From: Prinia subflava
Taxonomy: Eukaryota; Chordata; Aves; Passeriformes; Cisticolidae
Assembly (NCBI RefSeq): GCF_021018805.1
Contig: NC_086259.1
Span: 4,898,001 to 4,962,000, forward strand
DNA length: 64,000 nucleotides
Direction of reading: 5' to 3'
The position numbers and the translations under genes are program-made. Below the pieces are notes generated by a model. That model saw only the letters and a list, made by a program, of their open reading frames with translations. It did no database searches and was not told where the DNA came from. Positions 12,241 to 22,790 of the stretch are shown here, in pieces; positions within the stretch are counted from its first letter, which is position 1, and the number at the start of each line of letters is the position of its first letter.

Positions 12241-12385
12241 AGCAGCACAGGGACAGGGCTGGCACTGCCATGGAGAGTCCCACAGTGCCTGAGCAGGGGA
12301 CAGAGCAGCACAGGGACAGGGCTGGCACTGCCATGGAGAGTCCCTCAGTGCCTGAGCAGGGGACAGAGCAGCACAGGGACAGTGG
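12241..12385. repeat. 63-bp minisatellite, about 2.3 copies
   Basis: A unit beginning AGCAGCACAGGGACAGG starts at 12241, 12304 and 12367. The first two full units differ at about one base (CCCACAGTG versus CCCTCAGTG), and the third is cut after about 19 bp. The period is a multiple of three, so the plus-strand frame 12105-12437 reads a 21-residue peptide twice. There is no other sign that it is coding. Confidence 0.93.
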
Positions 12386-13016
12386 CAGCTCAGTCAGGAG
12401 CCCAGACCATCACAGAAGCCTACAGGGGTCATGGTAACTCATCCTGGGGTCAGGCTCAGTGGGGACAGGGCTGTGGCTGCAGAGTAACCCATGCAGTGAC
12501 CAAGGAGGACAGACTGAGTGTCCAAACAGCTCCTAAGTAAACCCAGACTTTCTGGTTTGCTTTTCCAGGCCACACAACTGCATTATTTCAGCTGGCCTTG
12601 AGCCCAGACTGCCAAGCCCCCAGGGAAGGAAAGTGGAGGAATGTGTTCAAGTCACTGAAAATTACATCATCTTCTGCCCCAAAGATTCTCTGTTCTTAGC
12701 ATGCAAACTGTAGTTTTCACGTGGAAATCTGTGGGAAATACTGATCTTAATTGCAAACAACTGCTGCAGCCTCTCTTTTGCAGGTATTCCATGTATTGGT
12801 TCCCTGTCTTCAGCCTGTATCTCAGTAAGTTGTTTCTGTACAAAGTGAACACTAATATTACTTGAATTTTTGACCAGAAAATGGTCCAAACACAAACAGG
12901 TGAGACAGTGGAAACAGTGTTTTGCATGTGATTGATGAATCTCTGTAATCCTCAGAATGATCTGAATTCCTGAGTATGGTCCCTCATTTCTTGTTTTTTG
13001 GGGTGGTTTTTTTTTG
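12386..13016. other. Unique non-coding DNA
   Basis: Nothing recognised; two overlapping minus-strand frames at 12662-12927 lack any motif. Confidence 0.55.
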
Positions 13017-13050
13017 TGGTTGTTTTGTTTTGTTTTGTTTTGTTTTGTTT
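13017..13050. repeat. (TTTTG)n microsatellite
   Basis: About six perfect TTTTG units, preceded by a T-run with G interruptions from about 13000. Confidence 0.9.
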
Positions 13051-14775
13051 CATTTAGCGTTGGATTAACAACCCTTGCAAAGCTACAAATTGTATTCTGT
13101 TTTCTTGCAATTTTCTTTTAGCCTTATTTAGGTCCTTACTCTAGACTCATTCTCACAAAGATGCAAGGAGGTTGCATTGAGGACCTGTTGCGTGTGTAGG
13201 GTTCTCTGCTCCATCCTTGTCTTTCTTCCATAATTTGGAGAGCTGAGTGTTTTGTTACCCACCACAGGAAAACTGTCTCTGCTGGTGTGTGGAGAAGTCA
13301 CTGTGTTCCTAATCCAGGTAGCACCTACCTTCAAAGCATAATGGGCTTGTTAAACCAAGCAGGGGTTTGTTGGTGTATTTGGTAATTATCTCCTCTTAGC
13401 TCTTTGTTGAAGTTCCTTGGACTTTTGTGAATTCCCAGCTTGCCCAGAGCCCTCAGTGCCTCATTATTTGTTTAGCAATGATGGAAGGGGTGGCTTGGTT
13501 TGGGTTTTTTCCCTCGTTTTCTTTATTGCTCTTGCTATTTTGTTTGTTTGTTTGTTTTAATGCAATGGGTGTTCTGCAAGGCAGATGTTGTACAGACTGA
13601 ATTGTTTTATTTATTTCCAGGTGTAACATCCTTGGAATGTGTCCCAGTCTTTCAAATACAGCTTGGTAAATTTTAGCAGCTTTGCTAGAGGAATACCACA
13701 GAGATTTGCCTGCTCCGAGCTATTTGTGTTTTGGGCTTTCTTGTACTTTATTAATAATTTCTTTAGGTTGCTAAGTTCACTTTTTTCAGCTTGTTGCTGT
13801 GTCTTGTTTTTACAGTCCACACCTTGGTCTGTGTACTATATTTTTGTATTCTGATTACAATTTACATTATCCTGTGCATTATGTCTGTGCATCAGCCAAA
13901 TTTTAATTTGGTGCAGGTCAGTGCAGTTTTGCCTTTGTTATTTGCTTGGGGTTTTTTCCTTATTTAAGGGTAAGTGAGACTTTACAGGCCAGCAGAGTCT
14001 CTGGTGCTCTCCTTCCTCATTGGCATTCAGTTTTCTGGCTGTTTCTGTGCCTGCCCTTGAATCTTATGCCAGCCTGAGCTTTATAAACCATTTATTTATT
14101 TTTGTGATGCCTTTATGTTGGACATGCAAAATCTCACCCCCTGAGTCACTGCCTGCTTCCTTGAAATGACGCCTTTGTACTTTGTTTTTTTTCATCTACA
14201 ACCTTTGACATGATGTTTTCTCTTGCTACAATTATTGCTTATGACCTCTTACACAGGGCATTTTCCATTATCATATTTTCCCTCTACAGTATCAATAGGT
14301 CTTCTTTTGCATTCTGTTGGTGAATCTGCTTTTTCACTTAGAGTTTTGGCATCTTTTCCCTTGTATTTCCATGTTTTCCCCGTGCCCTGCTGGTGAACTT
14401 TCCTGTGCTGCTTCAGCTCAGTGTTTGGGATGGGATGCCGGATCTGTTTAAATCTATAAAGACAGCTACCACAGGTTCTAGGGCTATTCTCCTGTGAACA
14501 CCTGAACTTTTATTCCCTGGTAATGATATGCCCCAATCCATGGGATGTTTTCTGTCTGCTGTGTGGGTGACCCAGCCCTGCTCTGCAGCCTGGCACAGCT
14601 GATGCTTGTTGGGAACCTCCCTGGGCATCCAACACTCCACATCACCTCTGAGAGCCTCTGCCAGGACTGGACACCACCTGCTGCTGCTGCAGCTTGACTG
14701 AGTGATACCATTAAGAGATGTGATAACATTTGTCTGTGGCAGCTCAGAGGTACAGAAGCTCTCAGCTGGCCCCCT
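13051..14775. other. Unique T-rich non-coding DNA
   Basis: Includes a short TTTG run near 13540-13557. No gene, RNA or transposon is recognised. Open frames of 68-81 codons at 13128-13334, 13639-13854 and 14413-14729 look like chance. Confidence 0.55.
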
Positions 14776-14930
14776 GTTTTTTGGTTTTGGTTTTTGTTTT
14801 TGTTTTGTTTTTTATTTTTATTTTTTGTTTTTTGTGGAATTTTTTTTGTTAAGTTTTGTTGTTGTTTTGGTTTTTTGTTTTTTGGGATTTTTGTTTGTTT
14901 GTTTGTTTTGTTTTGTTGTTTTGTTGTCCA
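14776..14930. repeat. T/G-rich low-complexity tract
   Basis: About 155 bp of the plus strand made almost only of T and G, with TTTTG, TTTG and TTG runs. The hydrophobic Phe/Cys-rich open frames across it (14702-14950, 14794-15036) follow from the composition. Confidence 0.9.
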
Positions 14931-15039
14931 GATCTACTCCAATTTGGTAATCTTTTCTGAAGTCTCACAAAGAATGTGCAATGTCACCACACCCATCCCC
15001 TTACCTGCCCTTGCCCCTTGGCTACCACAATGGTGATAG

Positions 15040-15105
15040 TTGTTTTTTGTTGTTGTTGTTGTCTTTGGGTTTGGTTGTTTGGGTTTTTTTGTTGTTGTTT
15101 ATATT
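15040..15105. repeat. (TTG)n-like low-complexity tract
   Basis: A second T/G-only tract with TTG triplets, 110 bp after the first. The minus-strand open frame reads poly-Gln here (14984-15205), which is a composition artefact. Confidence 0.85.
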
Positions 15106-16974
15106 CACAATTTCGTATTTCATGGGTCTGCAGGAAATAAGTCATTCTTAATACCATGTTCTGAGCTTTTGTGAAGGAGGAAAGAAAGCCAAGACAATGC
15201 AACACTTAGTCTTTATTCTCTCTTTCAGATATCCCATGGAGTTCTTAAGTTTTCTAGGTATAATCTTATGCATAAAACATGTACCAGCCTGTTCACCTCT
15301 GGATGCTCAGTTGGGAAACTGTCTATCAGAACAGTGAAGAAATATCACAGTATTTATATATAGCAGCAAGAATTTCAACTTTATCAAGAATAGTTAGTAG
15401 AGAAATGTCACAGAGATTATGGAACAAGTTTTGGGTTTTTTTTCTCAAGTAGTGACACTGCAAGTTAGTATTAATGGCTGTCACATTCAGAGAGAGTATG
15501 GTTTATTTTCTTTTCAAGCAGTGGGTGTTTCAGTAGATCTATCTGAGAGCATCCTGGATCGAGATCACTGGAAAATGACGACTCCAATTTGTAGTGAATT
15601 TATTTTGGCTTCTCTTCATATAGTTTGCATTAAATGTCTTTTCCAATATTGGGAAGCATGACTGGTAACATCCATCTTTTGCTCTGCTGTACTGTTTATG
15701 ATAAACTTCACAAACAATTACCATCACAGCATTTTATTCCTTTGCTTGTGTTTATCAATAATCTGCAATCTACAAAGAGCAAGTCTGTGTCATGCTGGAC
15801 AAATATAGAAACATTTTCAGAATAATTCTCTTCATCTCCTTCCCTTATGCAACATAAACAGATGAAAAACCTTTTCAGTCAGTGTTTGACAAGAAGGAAA
15901 GAAAAGAATCAGTGTGACAGGTCAGTGTGGAGCACGTCAACCCCAGAAAGGAAGATACTTGTGTTTAGTCCCTTGGGATACTCACAAGCTCTCTAAATAA
16001 TCTAAAATAAATTGCACAGGATACTCTTGAACAGAAGAGTTGCTAGAAAGGAGATTTTACTTTACCCAGGCAAACAATGCAATACATTTAGATCAATGCA
16101 TGGTCAAAAATGCAAATTTTAGGCCCCATCCCACAGATGTGGAGGATTGTCAGAGAAACTTTTTGAAGTCATTGGGAATATTGTCATCAGTTACAACAGA
16201 GATGGAAATCTGGTTTGTGTCTTTGTCACACAAAGATAGTGACCTTATTGACCTTATTGGCCTTATTGACTGAATTTATCACTGAGTACAACAGAACCAG
16301 TGGAATTAATGAGGCAACAGATACAGCTGCAAGGAGGTCAAGAAGAGGGAAGACAGAGATGTGCCAACCTTTTCTAAGATTTTATTCACAAGTTGCAGCC
16401 TTTTCAATTGTCATGACTAAGAAATGCCTTCTGTTCTGCTGGGAGAGAATTGGATGACGCATTTGTGATCAGCAGCACTATTTCTGAGCTGTTCACACAT
16501 TTATGTTTTAAGACAAGGTTGGGAGGTTTGTGAATTTTGAATGAGTATCTGCAGTATTTGTTTGGAGATGGAGTGGATCTCAGTTTTCTTTCACTTATAC
16601 CAGTTTTTCATCAGTGCTAATGTCAAGAATTTGTCATTATAAAGTAGAGGAAAGGAATTCGGTGTCTTTTTTAAAAAAACTATTAAAATACTGTATGGAT
16701 TAGGAAAAAGGGCCAGCATCAGTGGGATTGCTTCTAGTCTCTTTAAATACAACAGAATTCTTACCTGTGAAAGAGCTGTGGGAGTTCAGAAACAAGGCAT
16801 TAAATTTGTCTCATTCTGCCTCCAGTCTAATGAAAATCTTGTAAATCTAGATCTTTGCTAAAGAATACTCCTTAGGTTGTATTAAAAATAGTTCCATGAA
16901 GAGGATTTTCTGGACTCTCAGGTAATGCTCTTAACAGTTACCACAGTTCTCCCCATGTCCAACTTGGATTTGCT
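15106..16974. other. Unique non-coding DNA
   Basis: Nothing recognised except a 9-bp triplication at 16241-16267, listed separately. Short open frames (15419-15661, 16040-16457) have no domain. Confidence 0.55.
16241..16267. repeat. 9-bp unit repeated three times
   Basis: GACCTTATT, GACCTTATT and GGCCTTATT follow one another directly. A small, recent-looking slippage product. Confidence 0.9.
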
Positions 16975-17800
16975 GTGATGAAAATTAAACCTATTTCTTC
17001 TCATCTAAAGTTCAGTTTAGCTAGAGAGCAACTGATCACCATCTCCTTTATAATAACCTGACTTTTGGAGACATTTATCATGTCCCCCTCCATCTTTTCT
17101 GGTTCAGACAAATCCAATTATTTTAACCTTTTAGGATAAGCAATATTTTCTAAGATCCCAGTAATTTTTGTTGTTATCCTCGGGGGTCTCTTTAATTTGG
17201 CTCCATGTCTCCTGGTGTGAACACCAGCTCTTCTAGACAAGGATTCCTCCAGCCTACAAAGTGCAATAATTATCTCACTGGTGTTCTGAAGGAGTGTCTC
17301 TTAATTAAATCTCTCATTTAGATTTTCCTTCCTTTTTTTACCCAGAGTGTTACTTTGGTCAGCCAGAAACAGTTTGTGGCATGTTCCAGCCTCAGCCACT
17401 TAATCCCCAGTTTTGTAATTACAAGTCTCAGTATAATACTTTGTACTTGTCTTTACTGAGTTTCATCTTACTGACTCCAGGCTGTCTCTCCAATTTAGTG
17501 AGGTCAAAATCATTACGAATTCTGAGCCTGTTGTCCAAAGTATTTCCCAGCACCCACAATATGCAGTGCTCTTTACCTTATTTATTTATCACAAATCCCT
17601 GTGAGATCACTGGTGGTGTGTCCTCAGAGCAGGACATTTTCTTACTGATTCCGGCACAGTGAGCGTGGGTTTTCCAGCACTTGTGCACTCATCTTTAAGT
17701 TTCCTAATGCAGTATTTTGTTTTTCTTAAGAAAGGAGCCTATGGGACAGCCTGATTAAAACCAAACCACACCTAACTTTGCAAGAATATCCATTTCTTAG
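16975..17800 (-). mobile_element. Ancient CR1/L3-type LINE fragment (ORF2 C-terminal part)
   Basis: Read on the minus strand this follows the layout I know for old amniote CR1 elements: first the end of the reverse-transcriptase domain (the block at about 17420-17540 corresponds to the region around the motif KFNKDKCKVLHLG), then the C-terminal block around RRLRGDMI (about 17070-17100, seen on the plus strand as ATTTATCATGTCCCCC), then the 3' part near 17000-17060. Plus-strand landmarks include CTTGTCTTTACTGAGTTTCATC, cited here by its position near 17450, and GATCACCATCTCCTTTATAA near 17034. No long frame survives, so it is dead. It lacks the young avian CR1 3' tail. Boundaries and lineage are by memory comparison. 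Confidence 0.75.
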
Positions 17801-19610
17801 TCACAATTGATGTTTTCTCTGTCCTGTCTCAAATTACCATCATAATTCCTATTTTGGAACTGGAATCCCCAAATATGAACACTGGTCATAAAGGTAATAA
17901 TTCCTGAAATGTATTGCAGCCCATTGTCTATCTGTGGTCTAGTATTTTTCCTACATCAGTGGATTATTGTTAGTATTGCACTAATAATGCACTGTTCACA
18001 GGGCACAACTGGAATCTGATATGGGAACTTCTCTGAGGGATCTATGTGTCTCCAATAAATTCTGTATGTCAGGAAAGATGAAAAGTCCCAACACTAGTTT
18101 CAGAAAAAAAAATACAAATTTCTATCCTTTTAAGCTGCTAGCAGCCTCTGATGGTGGTGCTGCTGAAAAAGCTTTTAAAACACAGACCCTAATAAGGTTT
18201 GGAACTGTTCTGTTTTCTGAAATCCAACTTGATAGGAATTTTTTTCACTTTCACTTACATTCACTGAGTGTAAATCTGTGCTCTGGACTGTTAAAGTGAG
18301 CTCTGTTTCATTTGTGGCTAATTTAATACCACTGCAGCTGGGGTTTTTATTATTTTTTCCCCCTTCTTCAGGCTATGTATATTTCCAGACAGTCTGAAAA
18401 ATAATCATCAATTAGTAAAGAATTAAGAGGTTGGAGTAAATTAATCAAAATAAATTTAATCAATTTCATCTCTTAATATGCCCAATCAATTCTTTCTAAA
18501 GTTTTCTGAGAAGGTCTATTAACTATTTTAGATAGTTTGCATAACATGGTTTGAGTGACATCTCTTCATTTAACACACCACTGTTTCTTCATTTGGCTTC
18601 TGTCCTGCAGAGTTCTGCCTTGTTTGCTGTTTGATTGTGGCCAACTCTGCTCTTTCTAACCTAATCAAAATAACCAAGCAGCTACAGTTTTTATTTTAGT
18701 TCCACAATTTTTTTTTATCTGCAAAAAAAAAAAAAAAAGGATGCTTTTGTTTGTTTCTTTGTTTTCAAGTAGCTGAAAGTAGGATGACAAGAGACATGAC
18801 AGTGACTGGGGCAACGGAATTTAATGCAGGGATCCAGGCAGCTGAAACTCTGTGAAATGATGGCACAAATCTCTCATTAATTGTAACTTGCAGTCATATA
18901 TCAGAAAGAATTGAGGAGTAAGGAAGAAAATGTAAAATATTTGCAGGAAGTGAAAATATCTTTTATATCTGTTTGTATTTTTATAGCTCCTCGAGGGGGA
19001 AAACAAAAAGCTTGATTTCTAGGAGGAATTCCTGCCACAGGTTCTTGCTGACCTTGAGAAGGCTGATTAAGATCTGTCAGTGTAGTCAGGAAAAGACAGT
19101 TCAGAGCCTCGGGTCCCCTGATCCCATGCACGAGCCTGTCTTGACTTGGAAGTCCCAGAATAACACAACTTAGTGGCTTTGGGACCAGAACTGTCTCTCC
19201 TTATACCAGTTCAGGGCTCAGGAATATTCACCCTTATCATGCAGACAAATTCCCTGGGTCCATCTGTGCTGTGGCTCTTGGTCTGTAAATTCTGAAGGAA
19301 TATTGGTGCTGCTATGAGAATAGACTCATTGGTTTTGTATTCATCAAACCCATGAGGGTACCATAAAAAAGGATATTTTGACCCTTCTCTTGGGTTGAAG
19401 GAAGCAGACAGCTCCCTATATTCAAGAGTAAAGGAATTTGCTGTGGTGCTTTGGCTGTCTGGACAATGTAATGGGAAGGTGGCAGTCCCAGCATGTGGGA
19501 CATCCAGCTGGGAGATTGGATTCTTATCACTGACACTGGAAAGGGTTGAGATCAGCTGCAGCAATTGAGCACAAAAATATTACAGAAAACAATATCAGTG
19601 TGGTGCTTTG
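17801..19610. other. Unique non-coding DNA
   Basis: Holds a 16-bp A-run (18723-18738) and otherwise nothing recognised. The minus-strand frame 19211-19564 (117 codons) has no domain and overlaps a second frame of similar length. Confidence 0.55.
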
Positions 19611-20583
19611 TGTCCTGGGAGAAGGAAAATCTTGCTTTTCAGATATGTAGAACTGAGCAGAGTATTGATAAGTGCAGCTGTTCAACTTTTCCAACTGCTA
19701 ATGCTTTGTAAGTTTAGAGCCCCCTTTCCCTTTGTTTTCTGAATTTTTGTCCATATTTTAAGTTTGTTTACCACAGCATCTTGTTTCCTATAGCCTTTTC
19801 TATGCACTTTCGGGCTGTAATTTTCCGAGTTCTCTGAGTTCTCTTTCTCCTGGGCTCCAGTTTCCTCCCAGCCCCGCCACCATCAGGATCCCGTTGGTGC
19901 CCCGGGTGTGAATTCCTGTGCTGGGCTGTGTGTGGGAGGGCAGCCCCGGTGCCAAGGTGTCCCAGGGTCACTTTTTGATGTTTGTATCCCCAGTTGCTGT
20001 TCTGTCTGTGCTGTATATTGAGTTCTGTGCCTTTAGGACTGGCTCTGAGACTGAAGCAGGGAACGAAGCAGCGCCGGGTTTGTTTTGAAGCAGCTCTCAC
20101 TGCTGCACATTCCTCTCCGGACAGGGGCTTGTCTGAAGCACAGACCAGCAGCTGGGACAGAGATCTTTTTTGAGTTTTAGTTAATTTAGCTAGCTAGGGC
20201 AGAGAAGTTACCTGGGCTGGTTTTTTTTCCTTTTTCTTGGGACTGTTTAAATCTGCTTGGGACTGCAAACCCCAGAGGAGCGCTGAGGGCCGGCACCTGC
20301 GGGGCCTGGGCCTCCAGAGGGGCTGGGACTGATAAAAACTGAGTGAGCAGAGGAAAGGATTTTCTCAAGTTTGCCATCTCATTTCAGAATCAGAGGTTTT
20401 ATTGTTTCATATTATTCATTCTTTATGCTTGTGGCCATTTTGGTTGTTAAATAAATAGTTTTTTTCAGTTCTCTCTGAGGAAGTTCTTTTCTCAGACCGG
20501 CTGGAGGGAGGGGCCGTTTGGGTTTGCTCTCTAGAGAGACTCTATGCAGAAGTTTCCTCCCAAATTTGCCCTAAACCAGGACA
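19611..20583 (+). mobile_element. Retroviral LTR, family C (GC-rich, about 0.97 kb)
   Basis: The 3' end is clear: a plus-strand AATAAA at 20450-20455 is followed by U5-like sequence ending AAACCAGGACA at 20583. The matching inverted terminus TGTCCTGG occurs at 19611-19618, giving an 8-bp terminal repeat. The internal sequence (for example around 20020-20350) resembles LTRs I recall from passerine genomes. The flanks CTTTG and CAAGG show no target duplication, so the left edge is uncertain and the element could be composite. No retroviral coding sequence adjoins it. Open frames on both strands within it (19768-20377) are not genes. Confidence 0.65.
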
Positions 20584-22732
20584 CAAGGGGATTTTTTGTG
20601 CCCTGCCACCAGCCAGCCCATCCCAGCCCCCAGGTTCACATCCTGAAGGATGCTCTGCCCTCCCTCCCTACTCCCAGCCCATCCCCAGCAACACACAATG
20701 CTCAGGGACAAAAAGAGAGCCATGTGCTAGCAGGGACAGATACTGCCTGTATACACTTTTGCCTGGACTTTCTGCAAAGCTTTCCACAGTAAACTGTGAT
20801 TTCAGAGCAAAACTGAAATGCTTTTCTTCTGAAGTTTAAAAAAAGAAGTGATTTTTCTGCCCTCCCACCACTCCACCTTTACGCACTGTCATCCCTCTCT
20901 ACCCTTCAGCTTTCTGGTGGCATCAGGAACCAAAGTCCTTTCTTTGCATGAGAACACAGCTGCAGCTGTTTCTCCTTCTGCATCACTCACTGTCTTCTCA
21001 CCAGACCCCCAGGGTTGTATTGCAGCCCCAGGATGCTGGAATATTGTGACTGGGGATGCAGGTGATTATTCACTGCTGTTCATGGAGAAGGCTGGAGGAC
21101 AGAGCTGTAGTTACTGAGAGAACCCCTGCTTTAAGCTGATTTGAGGTGATTTAAGCTGCAAATTAAATAGACTGGACAGGGAAGAAAATGCTGCTTCTCC
21201 TGTTTTACTACTGAGGTGAAGAGGGATTAAGGACTGAGTTTTTTACAGACCACTGGAGACTTATAGAGTCAAATGTCTGCTGTGGTGCCAAGTGGGATTT
21301 TCAAATGCATGAAAATGTCCATCTCCTACCTGAAGGACTCACACCTTGATTTGTTTCTTGAGGTGTGTAAGCAGCTTTGAAATCTGCTTCAAAGGGACTT
21401 GCTGGAAGCCACACAGACATTCTGGGACAGAGCACAAACCTGATTTCACATCTCACACATTCGTGTCCTGAATCTTAACATAGGACCTGTTCTCTTGAAA
21501 AACAGTAGAATTCACTGAAATATCTCAATTCACTTATACTTCTCTGTGTGTAGCACTTCAGCTTATTTGTCTCTGTAGTTAAAACCTGTTAGATCAGGAA
21601 ATGCCTTAAACATTTGTGTGATAAATGTCAAGGATTTCTGTTTCCTTTCTCAGCTCTTCTTTCCTTGTTGATTTACTTATAAAAAAAGCTAGGAAAAATC
21701 ACATTGTTTTACATTTTTTCTGGAAAGTTGTGAGATTTGTGGTCATTTAATCCCTCCTGGGAAGAAGCTTCCTAGTGTGTCTTTCCATTCTGATAAATAT
21801 TTTTCAGGTAGAAAGCAATATATTTGGATGAATAAAGACTCTCGGGGAGAGCAAAAGAAAGCCATTAGCAGCTGTGGATAAATCTCCTTCTCCCACAGGT
21901 TTTCCATTATACAGTGGGCACTTCCCAACACACCATGGGAGAAAGCATGATTTTAAGTGCCATTAAATGCTGCACAGAAAATATCCCCAGTCCATTGCAA
22001 GCATCCAGTGTAGCCCACAAGAGAAGGCACTGAGTTTAATACTGGGATCTTTATTTGCTCTCTGCTCTCTTTCTTGCTTCCCCTCAGACAATGTTCTCCT
22101 CCAAAGGATCTTAGCAACACCTTTTAAGGAAGGTGTGGAGAACAAGCCCCAAGTTTGTGCTTGTTTTTTGCCCTCCTCCCATCAAGTATCACATTTCTTT
22201 TCCTCTCTATTTTTCATTTATTTCATTTATTTGTTCGCTTGCTCTTAGGGTGGGTTTTTTTGGGTTTTTTTAGGCTGCTCTATGTAGATGGTGGGATCCA
22301 GAGGGAAATACTCTGTGGCACTGGAATTCTTGCAGGTTTTAAGGATTTCATGCTCTCTACTGCAGCTGGACTTTTATATTTAGCTGGAACACTACCATTC
22401 TCTTTCATTCATCTTTTATATTGCAAACAGAACCAATGGAATTGAAGTTAATTAGGCTGTATTGATAATTCTGAGCAGGGAAACTTTGGAAGGAAGAAAT
22501 GTGACCAGAATTCTTACGAAGAATCCAAGAGGAGCAAAAAATAAGCAAGGACAGAGATTGTGAGAAAACAATAAACAGGCAACTCTTAAAGGTCAGGGCT
22601 GGGTTTCTTGGTTCCTTTGGGTTTTAGGGACAGGCTGGGCTCTCCCTGAGCTCTCTGTCCCTGCAAGGAGGTTCTCAACCCTATGGCAAATCTATCAGAA
22701 GGGCAGTTGGAGTAAAGGCTCAGCTTCTACAG
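20584..22732. other. Unique non-coding DNA
   Basis: No gene, RNA or transposon recognised. Small frames of 60-96 codons at 20544-21117 and 21743-22445 lack motifs. Confidence 0.55.

Positions 22733-22787
<55 letters not shown>
22733..22787 (+). repeat. Pure poly(A), 55 bp
   Basis: Fifty-five uninterrupted A. No recognisable retrocopied gene precedes it. The nearest upstream AATAAA is at about 22570, too far away for a polyadenylated retrocopy unless extra sequence lies between. Length may be affected by sequencing or assembly. Confidence 0.95.

Positions 22788-22790
<3 letters not shown>

Noticed and set aside
22550..22787. Processed pseudogene upstream of the 55-bp poly(A)
   Set aside because: No recognisable coding sequence, AATAAA is about 160 bp away, and no target duplication was found.
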